Shown one piece after another: positions 44,286 to 55,402 of a stretch of DNA of 64,000 nt. Every line of letters starts with the position of its first letter. Position 1 is the stretch's first letter. Source of the DNA: Pseudevernia furfuracea (lineage: Eukaryota; Ascomycota; Lecanoromycetes; Lecanorales; Parmeliaceae); the NCBI GenBank assembly GCA_022315425.1, contig JAIUPT010000021.1, positions 620,001 through 684,000 of the forward strand. Direction: 5' to 3'. The notes beneath the pieces were generated by a model, which was not told the DNA's origin, made no database searches, and saw only the letters and a program-made list of their open reading frames with translations. The position numbers and the translations under genes were made by a program.

Positions 44286-45709
44286 TAGATGATGAGCGAA
44301 GGGCGATACCACGTGGGTCTTGGGCGATACAGATACTTGGGTATGAGCATATTTTGTTAGGCCTGCTTGTGATTTTACGTTTGATTTACCGTTATACCCC
44401 TGCATCGAGAGGGAATGGAGTCTTGGGCGCAGACAGAAACTTGTTTCGGCGTCCCAAATCGCCCGACGCTACCTTGCTCATCTGACCGCGCGTCAGCAGC
44501 GCGTTCGATCTTTCCTTGGCGTGCCGATCTTAATGATTGTTGATTGTCATTTCCCTCCGACTCCCGCTTTCCAACCAACAACATGGATGAGCAGATAGTC
44601 GTTGACTGGCGCCACCAGCACACACTTATAGATCCTTCAATGGAATGTCCTGTCTTATTATTTTCAATCCGTGCATTTACCGTGATAGCGAACACGACTC
44701 CAGCCCACCAACTTATAACTCCTATCCACCACAGATCCCCACTGCCAAGAATGCATTCTTCCTCACCTCACATGCACCTGCTCCTCTCATACCACTCGGG
44801 TCTTAGTTCTTGAATCACGCATCGATTCCATACATGGACTCAGCTACCGTTATGCCCAAACAAACAAGAAACAAATCGAAGCAGCCTAACAATATACATT
44901 ACTTTCACCAGCTGCGATTCAGGCCAGTGTTGGAGAGTTCATCCGTTCCACGAGGCCAAGGGAAAAGACCCGGCATGCATTCTGCTTTCGTCGACGTGTG
45001 CCAGTGGCAAAGATGTGGCATCAATCGGTAAGATAGGCCAAGGGTCACCCGTTTGCTTTCCCATACCGGTCTTTTTCACTTCTCCTGCTGGGATGGCCGT
45101 TCCTTGCGCGCATGGCCGGGTTTGGCTTCGTTGAACCTGCTGTCGTTTCCTGCGCCCCTGCAGCCGATGACACTGCTAGAGCGACGATCGAAAAGCAAAA
45201 GGCAAAGCTGGGCCAAACGCAAAAGAGAGGTCGATCGACCGCCGTGCCCATGACTGAACGCCTCCGATAATGCCTGGAGATACGCGAGATACGGCTTGCA
45301 TCCTGTTTATCTGCGTAGAGGAATTTCCGCCGTTCCACCCCCCCTCCCCGACTCTAGCTGCAGTGGTGGAGCATTTGGGAACGTGATGATTGACACAAAC
45401 GTTGGGAAAGGATGGCACGAGCGCTGCGATGTGACCCTTTGGCCGTGTTTCGCTTGGAATCGGGAGTGACGCTTTTCTCCGTGAAGGAGCTCAGGTTGGA
45501 AGTATAGCTTGTGATACTTATGATGATGCGACTTCGGGGAGGGGGGCTGGAGGAGGAGGAGGAGGATGTCCAGAAATCGGTTTTGGGGACGGCTGAGGTT
45601 CTAGGTGTACAACAAGGCAGACGCTTTTACTTCTATGTAATCAATCCTCTTTTCACACTCTAACCTCCAAAATTTCTCGCTCGTCAACAACCCATGCCCA
45701 CCGACCGAC
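44286..45709. other. Intergenic, nothing recognised
   Basis: Short frames only. A GGA-repeat tract lies at about 45552-45565. Confidence 0.35.
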
Positions 45710-46417
45710 CTAAACGGGCACCACCAGCAAAGTAAGTGGATTGCACCCGGGCTGCGTCGTCGGCCCCACATCCACGTTCCCACCTTCAACGTGGCCTTCA
45801 ACCACCTCGGACGGACAGATGGAAAACACCGTATCCGTCCCGGTCTGACAAGTCAAGGCCCCGTCAACGACTGCACAAAGCGACTTTGGATAACCGTTGG
45901 CGTCAGCGACGCTCTCGGGATGGAAAATCAGTGTCCCGTACTTGGCGCCGGGGAAGATGGTCGCGATTCCTCCGGAGAATTCATTCCGGAGCGTGCCGTC
46001 TGCGTTGATGTTGAAGGTGGAAAAGGATGCCACCTGGTTGGGCGCGGTGGCGAGATAGAGAACCAGGAGGCCGGGATCGTCGGCGCCGATGGAGACGTAG
46101 TCGCCGTCGAGGTCGGTGCCTGTGTCTGCTGCGACGAGGTAGAAGAATTCGGATGATGATGGTGTTGCGGTGGGTGTTGCAGTGGAGGTGGAAGTTGAGG
46201 AGTCGGTTTGTGCGGACGACCTGGGATAGGTTGAGCTGCTCGGCACAGAGGTTCCGTTTGCGCCGCTGGTGGGATACGGCGGTGGGCTGGTCGAGGGTAG
46301 TGAGGTGCCGGTGCCGGTGGCGAGGGAGCGCGGCTTCAGACCGACTGGGGGGTAGACAAGGGCAGTTGCTGACACGATGAAGAGCAGGCTCGAAAGCCGA
46401 CTGGATTTAACAAACAT
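45710..46417 (-). CDS. Secreted Ser/Thr-rich protein
   Basis: The Met at 46415-46417 opens a 235-residue product with a good signal peptide (MFVKSSRLSSLLFIVSATAL). About 65 Ser/Thr/Pro-rich residues follow, probably O-glycosylated. Then comes a compact domain of about 130 residues (FFYLVAADTGTDLDGDYVSI, ATIFPGAKYGTLIFHP, LCAVVDGALTCQTG, VFSICPS). Three cysteines near the end could form disulfides. No named family is recognised, and it shares no clear similarity with the secreted protein at 27.8 kb apart from the Ser/Thr stretch. The frame extends further upstream, but those residues look like promoter sequence; the signal peptide decides the start. Confidence 0.65.
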   Translation of the reverse strand: MFVKSSRLSSLLFIVSATALVYPPVGLKPRSLATGTGTSLPSTSPPPYPTSGANGTSVPSSSTYPRSSAQTDSSTSTSTATPTATPSSSEFFYLVAADTGTDLDGDYVSIGADDPGLLVLYLATAPNQVASFSTFNINADGTLRNEFSGGIATIFPGAKYGTLIFHPESVADANGYPKSLCAVVDGALTCQTGTDTVFSICPSEVVEGHVEGGNVDVGPTTQPGCNPLTLLVVPV

Positions 46418-48060
46418 TTCTGTAGTTGAGAGACTAGGGTAAAGGGAGCTGATGTGGCAAGGGCAAGAGCAGGAGAGGTCAGGTCTGGGGTCTGTTGTCC
46501 TTTTTGTAGTTGGTACTTGGGAGAATTGTGGAGTGGAGTGGAGTGTCGACAAAAAATAATAGCGCAACACGAAAACGAGCGTGAAATACTGGGAAAGGGA
46601 AGCACAAATGGGTACTTGGAAGGAAGTCAAAGAGCAGATGATGCGCTGTGCGTGCCTTGAATTAACGTGGTTTCTGGAGATCTTAAACTTATGATGCCAT
46701 GGTGGCAACCTGCATAAGTCCGGCATGAGAATTATCTACTTCGGGACGCGAGGAGGAATACTTGTGGACCCAATTCTTGTGCTCCATTCATTGTATTCTT
46801 TAGCTTGCTCCTATTATTATACCAATGTCGACACCCTTGGTGTAGGAATCATTCTCAGAATCCGATACTCCTCGAGCTCCTTTGACAGATATTCCTAGGC
46901 TTTGAGGTGGAGCGAAAATCCCAAATCTTTAGGTTCAATAGCGCTGTACGGAGATTTTGTCCCCTGTTGTGGAGCCCTCGGTAGCGAGGTCCCGTGCAAA
47001 AAGTAAAGCGATAACGGTCTCATCGTGATTATGGGTCGATTTTGAATAGGCCAGTCGATATGAGTCTCGACAACTTGTAAGTGAAAACCGTTTCGGTTGA
47101 GAATAGGGCTCAAGTCCGCAGAGGAGCCCCTAAAGTAATCCCCAAAAAACTTCAAATTCCAAGCGAGTATCTGACTCAATTTGTATTCGGTTGAAGGTTT
47201 GGCTTAAGTTGAGGCAAGATTGATTACTCTATCACGAATATCAACTGACATTTGAATTATGTCTTGACTGCGGTCATGTTTGTGACATTGCGACAAGCAG
47301 CGTTGCTGAAGGAACTACTGCAGTTTCCCGTTGAAGGATGAGAACCCCTGTGTGTACGCAATATTGGTGGCTTGAACTATGCGACTCATTTCGGGAATGG
47401 GTAGAAGCACTGGAGTCTTCTATCGGTCCTCTATTCAAATATACAAGTTGGACGTTCGCTTTTCTTTGAGTTTCTGCAGCTGAGTGGATCCCGAACACGT
47501 CTAGGGAGCAGGTATGCACCCGTCGGCTAGCGCTCCACAGCTCTCAGCGAAAAATCACTCTCGTTGAGCTCAATTTTGTGACGCTGTATCAAGATCGGTT
47601 GAAGAGTCGTTTTCGCCGCCCCTCGATCACTGCGTCATGCCCCGGGCGCAATCTACTAGTTCTTTGCCGTATTGGTTGCGTGGTCTACTCTGGGGCCTGT
47701 TGGATCTATACGACCATGAAGAGACATCTGTACCTATGAGAGGAAAAAGGCAAGCTTTACTAGAGATGCAATTGTGTTGGATAGGTTGAGAAGTTGTGAG
47801 TGACTTTACATCGGGTGGTGTCTTAGCACAAGACTGTTTTGTTGTGGAAACGCTTTTGCTGGTATTATTTTATGATTACCTTTCTATGTCATTAATACCG
47901 TGTTGAGTTGGTTGCCGGATGCGAATTGAGACCTTGCCACATAAACCTCGGGGTTCCTCCGTCGATACTTCTATACCTGCCCGAGCCGCACTTCAGTTCA
48001 CAGCCATGATGCGGACGCCATATCGAAAAACTCGTTCAAGCACGCCAGAGGCTATTTAGA
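46418..48060. other. Intergenic, nothing recognised
   Basis: 1.6 kb without a secure gene, RNA or repeat. Confidence 0.35.
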
Positions 48061-48526
48061 ATGGTCAGCATCGAGCCTTCACCCCAGGAAACAGCGCAGG
48101 AAGTCAGGAATATTGCACATAAACCATGGCTGCCGGGAAACCGGTATTCAAATTTGCCAAATCAATCAGACTTGCTGAATCGGCGCCCTACCAAGGATGA
48201 CAGCCAGCTTACCGAGGATGACCGCCAATTTTGCTACCGCATGCTGGCTATGGATGATGACGCCGTTGCTGAAAAGGTTCGCCTGGGAGAGTGCCAAACC
48301 TGCCCAACTTGCGGCACTTCAAAAGGCTACCGTCTCGATGGATGGATGTTCATGGGTATTGTCTGAAAATTGGCGTGCTGGACCAACCCGTGTCCCGGGG
48401 ACGTTCGATAACCAGGACGGGTATCAACATTGGCAAACTGGGAGCCTAAATGACAGGCGTTCTGGACAAGCTGCCTCTCAAAGGCCGACTGTCGCTTTTG
48501 GGCCACAAAATACTGCCAACAATTGA
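48061..48526 (+). pseudogene. Probable frameshifted gene related to that at 49237
   Basis: The first frame (48061-48366) reads TKDDSQLTEDDRQFCYRMLA, then MDDDAVAEKVRLGE. Near 48290 the protein-like texture moves to the next frame (PAQLAALQKATVSMDG, AGPTRVPGTFDNQDGYQHW), which ends at 48526. The block EDDRQFCYRML matches DDERVGFCRML of the gene at 49237, so they are probably related. A single-base frameshift would explain the two frames; an unseen intron is the alternative. No family name is known. Confidence 0.4.
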
Positions 48527-49236
48527 AGTGACCTTTCCGGTGGGGGCCATCTAAGTGAGGGCTGGGACTTCTTCAACTAAGGGAGACGATGAATTACTTC
48601 AACGTAATGCACAAGCATTGTCCTGTAGAGGCATTTTTCTGGAGTGTAGCCGGTTCCCAGCTTCCAGTGAGAGGCCATGACAGTAGTTTCAGGAAGAAAT
48701 ACAAGAAAAAATTTCTTTTGAGCGGTTTTGACTTCCACGATCATCTGCCAACGCCAATTGACTCACGCCGCGAGGTATCTCAACCGCTGCACAAAGTTTT
48801 ATCGTACGTCAACATAGCATACAGTAAGCGCACTAGGAGAGATCCTGAGATCTGAGATGAAGAGGAAGACCTCACCAGAAGGGAGTCTAATCCCGGTGCC
48901 CCGGACAGTATGATCTTACATGGATAGATACCTCCATGGACGCTACTCGGCTATCGTGGTTTGGCACGACCTCCTCCTCTCCTTAGTGCAAAAAGAACTA
49001 TCTGACTGCCCACTTTTTGATCTCTCCTTCACATGGTCCCCGGTCGCGATATGTCAAACAAGAACCGAAAACTACTTATCTTCAATCGCTTGGTTGTGTT
49101 ATCGCCGTGCGTTAACGCTGACATATAGCAAACATACATCGGAACATCACGCACTTACAACAATCCCGGAGGACCTCATACCATTCAGACACCACAACTA
49201 CCCATTCTTGATCGATCTGCCTAAACTATTATCAGC
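48527..49236. other. Intergenic, nothing secure
   Basis: Two moderate open frames (48589-48855 and 48920-49288) without recognisable features; probably non-coding. Confidence 0.3.
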
Positions 49237-49860
49237 ATGGAAAATCGTTTGCCTCACACCATCACCGCAGACTGCGGCTGCTCTTTGACCGCCTGCCACG
49301 ACGGCATCGCACAGAGCTTGGACCCCAGATCACACCTACAGACCAATATGGAGCAAGTAATGCGGGAATACTCCATGACCGATGACGAGCGCGTTGGTTT
49401 CTGCCGAATGTTGGACCTCAAAGAGCATGTCTGGCCTGATGGACGCAGACTATATGATATCTTGCCCGATCGTTGGCAATACATATTCAAACACGTCATA
49501 CGGCAAGTACCCTCTACGTCAGTTGATGAGAAGGCACATATATACAGGCTGCTGGGCCTAGGTGATCCTCCGGTCGAGGAACGTGATCTCTGGGCCGCCC
49601 GATACCATGCGGCAAATTTCAGCATGCCAGACGCCCAGGTTATCTCGGCTCCCGGACCTGCGCCCCCACTTCAAACCTATCCACCAGGTCCACAGTGGAT
49701 ATCAGATGTGTCCTCCAGAGACAATCCGGCACAGGGTAACGTGTCTCTTTACGACTCCCAGGGGTTTCTGGGGACAAGCAACTGTCATGAAGCGCCCAGT
49801 AATCATGATGAGCTTCAAATACGACCGCATGGAACCTTTCAAGACTATTGCCAGTTCTGA
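49237..49860 (+). CDS. Hypothetical protein with repeated DDxxxFCRML-like motif
   Basis: 207 residues. Residues about 47-60 (MTDDERVGFCRMLDLKEHVW) and about 95-115 (SVDEKAHIYRLLGLGDPPVE) look like two copies of a short helical motif. A third copy is in the relic at 48061 (TEDDRQFCYRMLAM). The C-terminal half is Pro/Gly/Asn-rich and probably disordered. The stop at 49858-49860 overlaps another frame (to 50038) with a basic end (RRTRKRVMKKS), so a 3' exon or frameshift is possible. No known family; the repetition of the motif is the main evidence for coding. Confidence 0.45.
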   Translation: MENRLPHTITADCGCSLTACHDGIAQSLDPRSHLQTNMEQVMREYSMTDDERVGFCRMLDLKEHVWPDGRRLYDILPDRWQYIFKHVIRQVPSTSVDEKAHIYRLLGLGDPPVEERDLWAARYHAANFSMPDAQVISAPGPAPPLQTYPPGPQWISDVSSRDNPAQGNVSLYDSQGFLGTSNCHEAPSNHDELQIRPHGTFQDYCQF

Positions 49861-50191
49861 CAAGCTATCTCAGCCTCAGAGTCACAGTATCGATGGGCGA
49901 ACAATGGTCGCCCTCTCTGCCCTTTGCGCACAGGACGATGGGAAAGAGCATGGCCAACAGGTCCGGCGCACGAGGAAAAGGGTGATGAAGAAAAGTATCT
50001 TATTGTGGAGGATAAAGCGATGCGAGCGAAAGGGCTAAGAGCACTTTGAGCTTCCTCCTGTCACTTCTGAACTTGTGAACGTCTCTATTGTAGCATGCAT
50101 AAGTCAACCCCCGTACTCAATCTAGTGTTAAATCTTGCGCCACATTCAACATTCAGTCTGGATCGTCATCCCCTCCGCCACCCGTCTCCAA

Positions 50192-50817
50192 CTACTCCTT
50201 GTTCAAAGCTACCCAGAGCTCTCGCAGAGTTTTCTCTCCCTCACAATCACCGTGCCCGTTGAACATATTCACAGACGTAACAAGGCTATTAAGATATCTT
50301 GACCGCTTCTTCGCCAGGACAGCCAGCTCTGACTGCTGCTTGAAAATGAAAGCGTCTCCATATACCGTCGGACCAGAAATATTTTTGAGCTGATCCAGAT
50401 ACTTGTTGACTGGAAGGCCCGCTTTTTTATCCACGCACACATACATCAGGTAATCGTCCTCCCACAAAGAAGCAAATTCACCCAGGCACGAACCCGGGAC
50501 CATGACGAGAGTGCGATGAGCCCAACTGAAGGTACAGCCGGGAGTGTCTTGTATTTTGGGAACGCGCTGAAGCCGTGCCTCCAATTCCTTGGTACTGGTG
50601 TCAGTTTCGATAAGTGGGATGGGTATCAGGCTCGTAGGGGGTTCGGAGCCGTTGCAAGGTATCCAAACGACATCGAGGTAGTCGAAGTCTATCTCTGAAG
50701 GACTACAGCTTAGATCAGCATCAATCTCAGCGTCATAGGTGGGATCGGGGATGCTTACTCCGGAGGAATGATTCTGCCGACGGTTAAACCATTGTGGCTA
50801 TAGGTGTGAGTCCCCAT
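50192..50817 (-). CDS. YGDxFxFK-family protein, member 1
   Basis: Exon 1 (50817-50759, MGTHTYSHNGLTVGRIIPP) and exon 2 (50702-50192) are joined in phase across a 56-base intron (50758-50703), giving 189 residues. The shared family blocks appear in order: LDVVWIPCNG, IPIPLIET, LQRVPKI, FSWAHRTLVM, YLMYVCVDKKAGLPVNKYL, TVYGDAFIFK. The C-terminus is helical and charged. It is one of five diverged paralogues between 50.2 and 56.6 kb, all on the minus strand. The function is unknown; no catalytic or membrane motif is visible. The family is inferred from the common order of motifs, not from a named domain. Confidence 0.65.
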
Positions 50818-51513
50818 GTTTAACGTTCTCCTGTGTGAATCAACAACAAGATCAAAACATAGACATGAGACCTGGTGTGCTTACGGCGAGGTCAAAGATG
50901 TTGCCAGAAACTGGCTGAGTTCGACTCCGGTGGGGAGGTCAATGAATCTTTGTGTCAAGGTAATGTAGGGTTCATGTGGAGAGACTGAAGACTTTGCGAT
51001 AGAAGTGCGCAAGAAAGTTGAGAGCCATTTATGATGATTAGTGAGACGAAGAATGTTTGGCAGGATTACGGCCTCACATCATGTTCGGAGCCCCACGGGG
51101 TGGAAGTGGTAATTTGCCATGAGCGGCATTCGTGAAGCTGAGTAGTTCAGTGGCGGCGACTCATACTTTTGGTGTGTAATTTGTTATATTATCTATTCAA
51201 GGCACTGAAATATCGCCATGATCACGGATGAAAAGTGTAGTCCTTGAGCTAGCCGGGTGTCTATCTTAGCTGCATTGCATAGATCGTGCTTAGAGGTTTA
51301 GGGAAAGTTAGTACTGCGACTGTAGGTGCAGCTTAAGAACTATACTGGAGATCGCTGTCTCGAGACTGAGTAACCACTTCGTCATTGAATAGGGTGGAAG
51401 ATAGAGGGCATGTCAATTAAAGATTCATCTATGATTGTCCGTTCTGCATGATTGTAAAATCCACTTGTAGTTCTCAATCTCATCACCTTGCACTGGAATC
51501 CTTGCTGATCTCG
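50818..51513. other. Intergenic in the tandem family
   Basis: Nothing recognised. Confidence 0.35.
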
Positions 51514-52098
51514 TCATTCCATCTCCGTCCGTCCCTCCAACCCCAAGGAACAATTCTTCATCGATTCACTCATTTCGTCAACAGAGACGCCCATATCGAA
51601 CAACGCATTCGATAAATACTTCCTATCCAGATGATCATATGTCACCATTCCGATTTCATTTTTCTCCTTCACCTTGAATATGAAAACACTCCCATAGACA
51701 ATCGTACTCCCATGGGCATCCGTACTCCCATCGACATTCGTACTCCCAGGGGCATCCGTACTCCCAGAATCCGCGACATCCGGGGGTATCTCAAAAGTTT
51801 TATTTGGCAGACAGCCTGCACTCTCCCTGGTGCATTTATACAGGAGGTAAGGCGCAGGGTCGTTCTCGAGTTCTGCTGAATCTTGATCCGGCCGCATGTT
51901 CCCGATGTTAACCAAGCAGCGATCTGTCCCACCATGGTCTCGCCAATCTAGGTGGCCAAAAACGTTGGGAATGTATTGGAGGCGTTTTTCAGACTCGTCG
52001 AGGTGGTCGGTCTTGGCGGTTTCCAACAAAGGGAGCTTCTCTATGGAGATATCTTTGACACCGCTTGTTGGTAAGCAGAGGACTTCGACGTCCTGCAT
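51514..52098 (-). CDS. YGDxFxFK-family protein, member 2, with a GSTD repeat
   Basis: Single exon of 194 residues starting MQDVEVLCLPTSG. Family blocks are VEVLCLP, EKLPLLE, LQYIPNV, the RCLVNIGN strand, YLLYKCTRESAGCLPNKTF and IVYGSVFIFKVKEK; here the usual Asp of YGD is Ser. Between the YKC block and the YGS block lies an extra run of 8-residue-scale GSTD-type repeats (GSTDAPGSTNVDGSTDAHGS), coded by an 18-bp minisatellite that other members lack. The gene otherwise looks intact, and the start Met is right at the first family block. Function unknown. Confidence 0.65.
   Translation of the reverse strand: MQDVEVLCLPTSGVKDISIEKLPLLETAKTDHLDESEKRLQYIPNVFGHLDWRDHGGTDRCLVNIGNMRPDQDSAELENDPAPYLLYKCTRESAGCLPNKTFEIPPDVADSGSTDAPGSTNVDGSTDAHGSTIVYGSVFIFKVKEKNEIGMVTYDHLDRKYLSNALFDMGVSVDEMSESMKNCSLGLEGRTEME
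51688..51775 (-). repeat. 18-bp coding minisatellite
   Basis: About five copies of an 18-base unit, on the plus strand GTACTCCCATSGRCATYC-like, inside the gene at 51514. It codes for the GST(D/N) repeat. Confidence 0.85.
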
Positions 52099-53169
52099 CT
52101 TTGATCGACTATAAGTTGGTCAGCGTAGAATTAACAGCAACGTCTGTGGAGGGTAAAGTCCTACAAGTAGGATGTGTCCTAAGTCTCAGCTTATGACCGC
52201 AGTAGACAATAGGTGTGGGAGGGTAGATAGAAGATCTGCAAGCCTGTGGTAGAGGGTACTGGGTCACGGTTGAGATATTGGAAAGCTTGGACGGCGAGAG
52301 AAGTCCGGAAGTATGGAGAGATTTGGGATGTATAAAGAAGAATAAAGAATTGGGGAGAAGAGGCCATCTTATACATTCTACACGGTCGCCTTGCAAGTAG
52401 TTGTCTCCAATGACCAAAGACGTTTCGAAAGCGTTTCTCGGATCCCAGATGACTGCCTCCAAATCCCTATTTGTGTAATGTATGACTCATGGTGCTGGGG
52501 AACGTTTCAGTGCAGAGCCAATAGCGAAGAAAGACAATGTCGCCAGGTCTACCGCCTTGTCCGACTCTCTTTCTCCGTTTCAATTGCCCCTCAGCCTCGC
52601 AGCGTGTATGAAATTTTCGCCCGGGCGACAGACTATTGGGGGAAATGATTGTCACTGTAACCACCCGTTTCAGGGATCTTCTATGCGGAATCAGCTCACT
52701 ATCCTTTCCGAATATGCCACACCCCCCCCAACTCCAGATGCCTCAAGTAGACTGTGTTGCACACGGCTGCAAACGTTAGTAAGAAAATCAAGGACGATTG
52801 TTTCATTTGACTAGCTTCCAGATGGCTTTCCACAACCCAATCTATCAATGTCTTTCGCCACATTCAGTCAGCATTCCTTGGGCGACGCCAGGTTTCTTGT
52901 AATATTGCACAATATCATGCTCCATTGTGCCGTACCCTGCCCTCCCTGACTTATCGAATGCCGGCTCCTTGAGCCTGAGGACGGACGTGTTTAAGAATCA
53001 GGGGCCAAATGCAGTCATAAAGAGACAAAGATGGTTTTGGTATATAGCAATAGTGATAGTACGCTCGATAGATCGCTAGAGATCTATTCCATGTAATCCT
53101 ACGGCAATGGTCGGTTGCCAATACCAAGATCATGCCTCTTGCGGTCTTCCTTGGCTCCTCGCCCCGGCA
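52099..53169. other. Intergenic in the tandem family
   Basis: Short frames only; nothing recognised. Confidence 0.35.
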
Positions 53170-54051
53170 TTATTCCCTTGGGCCTAAGAGCTTCCGTAAA
53201 ATTTGCTCTGTAGCCCCGCCATCCTCCAAACCTTCGACTAAATCTTCTTTTCCCATGTGTAGAAAGTCCGGTCTTCCATAGTCCTTAAAACAATGTACCT
53301 TGAACAGGAAACTGTCTCCATACATGTGTACCCCTGAAAGTTTTTCAAGATATTCATTTTTCGTAAGCTTTGCTTTCCTTTCGTAACACACGTAAATCAA
53401 GAATTTTGTATCAAAAGAGCCCCCCAATTTGTCGGCAGGGATACTAAGCAATTGACGGTGGTCCCAGCTGAAGATAGAAGAACGGGTAAGAGTATCCATA
53501 TCGGGGAAGTGTCCGAGCCATATCTCCTTGTCAAGCCACTTTTTGAGGCTTTTATCGTCACCACCGACCTCGGTGAGCGGAATATTGACTATGCGGACGC
53601 GAGAACCATCACAGGGTAGGCGAAGGGCTTCGGCCGTGTACTCAGGAGATAGGTTGGGCTGACCACTGATCGTTAGGTAACCCAAGATTGGGTGTGTATC
53701 GAGGGTGACATTGCTCTTTGTTGGCTGATCTCTGGCTGTAGAAGCCTTCTGTTTTAGCGGGCTTTTACCAGTGACATAGTCTTTTGGTGACGAGTGCATG
53801 GCACTAGAAGGATTCTTCGCTGGATGGCTTGCGACAGGAAGTTGCCTTCTCGAAGACTGGCTTTTGCTAGCGGCAGGCTTCTTCTCAGGCTGGCTTTTGC
53901 TCGTCGTACTCCTCTTCCTCCACTGACCTTTGGCGGTAGCCTTCTTCGGTGGCTCCCTTGGTGGTTCAATCGTGACAATATGAGCATCCTCCTCAAGTCC
54001 AGTGGTGGCATGCCTCGTTGATGAGTACGTTTTACCGGTAGAGTACGGCAT
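53170..54051 (-). CDS. YGDxFxFK-family protein, member 3, with basic N-terminal extension
   Basis: Single exon of 293 residues; an in-frame stop lies directly before the Met at 54051. Residues 1-110 are Lys/Ser/Pro-rich with repeated SKSQ and KKPA patches, probably disordered and possibly nuclear-targeting. The family core follows: EALRLPCDGS, VRIVNIPLTEV, LGHFPDM, IFSWDHRQLLSIPADKL, FLIYVCYERKAKLTKNEYLE, HMYGDSFLFKVH. It is most like member 1 in spacing (FSW.HR.L, then Y.CY.KA.L..N.YL). The extension is unique to this copy. Function unknown. Confidence 0.7.
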   Translation of the reverse strand: MPYSTGKTYSSTRHATTGLEEDAHIVTIEPPREPPKKATAKGQWRKRSTTSKSQPEKKPAASKSQSSRRQLPVASHPAKNPSSAMHSSPKDYVTGKSPLKQKASTARDQPTKSNVTLDTHPILGYLTISGQPNLSPEYTAEALRLPCDGSRVRIVNIPLTEVGGDDKSLKKWLDKEIWLGHFPDMDTLTRSSIFSWDHRQLLSIPADKLGGSFDTKFLIYVCYERKAKLTKNEYLEKLSGVHMYGDSFLFKVHCFKDYGRPDFLHMGKEDLVEGLEDGGATEQILRKLLGPRE

Positions 54052-54754
54052 TTATGACCGACTACTATATGAATCAGTATGCTTTTCACGGCATAACTTC
54101 AATCTGTGTCCACTTACCACGAAGAGTCCTGCTTCTTTCTGATTGTGCGAGGAGGAGCGATGACAGGTTTGTTGGAAATGGAGATGATGCTGCTGTTGAT
54201 GAACTTGAGGGGCGATGGTTTTTTTCCTGAAAGACATTGAACTATGTTGGCAAAGGATGCATGGGAAGGAGCGGCTCTATATACACTCCGCCTTATCACT
54301 TTGAAGGACTTCGCCTTGAAACGAGTTTAGATAAGCGCCTTTGATCTTGAAACAATTGGCATTTGTTGATTTGATGACACATGTATCAAGTCTTGCAACG
54401 GGCTGTTTCGTGGCTGTGGACTGTTTCGTGTCTGTGCTGATGGGCTCTTCGTCAAGGGGCTTGCCGAACAAATCAAAATTTCCCTTGCCACGACATGAGT
54501 TATTTCTAACGACTCAAACGGTGGAGAAGTCAGGGCTTTCTACTAACTATACCTCTCCATCTTGGGTATTGCTGAATTGAGACAGCCTACTTCGCGCAAT
54601 TTCCCTTTCCATCACCCTCAAACCTCAGCACAGACACAGCCGATAAGAGATACAGAGGGTCACAACTCAAATTCATTGTTCTATTTGAGGAGCCTCAAAC
54701 TAATCCCGATCGCCACAATCCTCCGGATCCTCATATCCACACCCCTACCCGCTA
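54052..54754. other. Intergenic in the tandem family
   Basis: Minus bases 54237-54120 give a short frame (MSFRKKTIAPQ) that could be leader or a remnant upstream exon of member 3; no in-phase join was found. Confidence 0.3.
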
Positions 54755-55402
54755 TTACCGCTGGGCCATTGAGATGAAAATCTCACGGGCAACTTCTTCC
54801 TCAGGGACTGACAATGTTGTGGCATATCTCGCTCTCCCTAACTGATCCGGCTTCTCATTCTTCAGCCTGAAGATGAAAACATCCCCAAAAACCCTCGCCT
54901 CTTTATCCTGCTTCTCATCCTGCTTCCCATCCTTCTCGAAAAATGGATTCTCTTTCAAGGTTAACCCATCCCAAGCCTTGTTACATTTGTACATAAACCA
55001 CCATCCCTTGGATGATTTAGGAATATATGTACCTTCCATAAGCGCGGCGACAAGAGAGCGAGAACCCCAGTCGAATATAACAGGTGCGGGGAAATTTTGT
55101 ATGTCAGGAACGTGCCTGAGCCATGCTTCACTTTCTGCAGTTTCTTTATCATGGGAACATTCTTCTTCGGTCCTAGTGGTATCAAGATATCGTGGGGCAT
55201 CGAGAGTACTGTCGGCTCGTATGCGGAGCACCTGGATTTTTTTCGTATCCCACGGCAGTGGCGGAAGAGGAGAGTCGTGGGTTGGTGCATGAGCGACGCG
55301 CTTATCTGTTGGAAGCGGTGTCCGTGCCTGGCTATGTCAGAATGAGATGCTTGGAGAGCAAGTCTATCAACGGGTGCTTACCACCGTTATCTTAGTTGGC
55401 AT
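54755..55402 (-). CDS. YGDxFxFK-family protein, member 4
   Basis: A 21-base first exon (55402-55382, MPTKITV) and exon 2 (55327-54755) join in phase across a 54-base intron (55381-55328) to 197 residues. Family blocks: KIQVLRIRAD, LRHVPDIQ, IFDWGSRSLVAAL, WWFMYKCNKAWDGLTLKENP, ARVFGDVFIFRLKNEKP. A charged insert (KDGKQDEKQDKE) precedes the FGD block, at the same place where member 2 carries its GSTD repeat. Without the tiny first exon there is no in-frame ATG before the first family block, which supports the splice model. Function unknown. Confidence 0.65.

Noticed and set aside
45053..45418. Short frames on both strands near 45.1-45.4 kb
   Set aside because: No motif, no paired exon, and arginine/proline-biased composition typical of chance frames.
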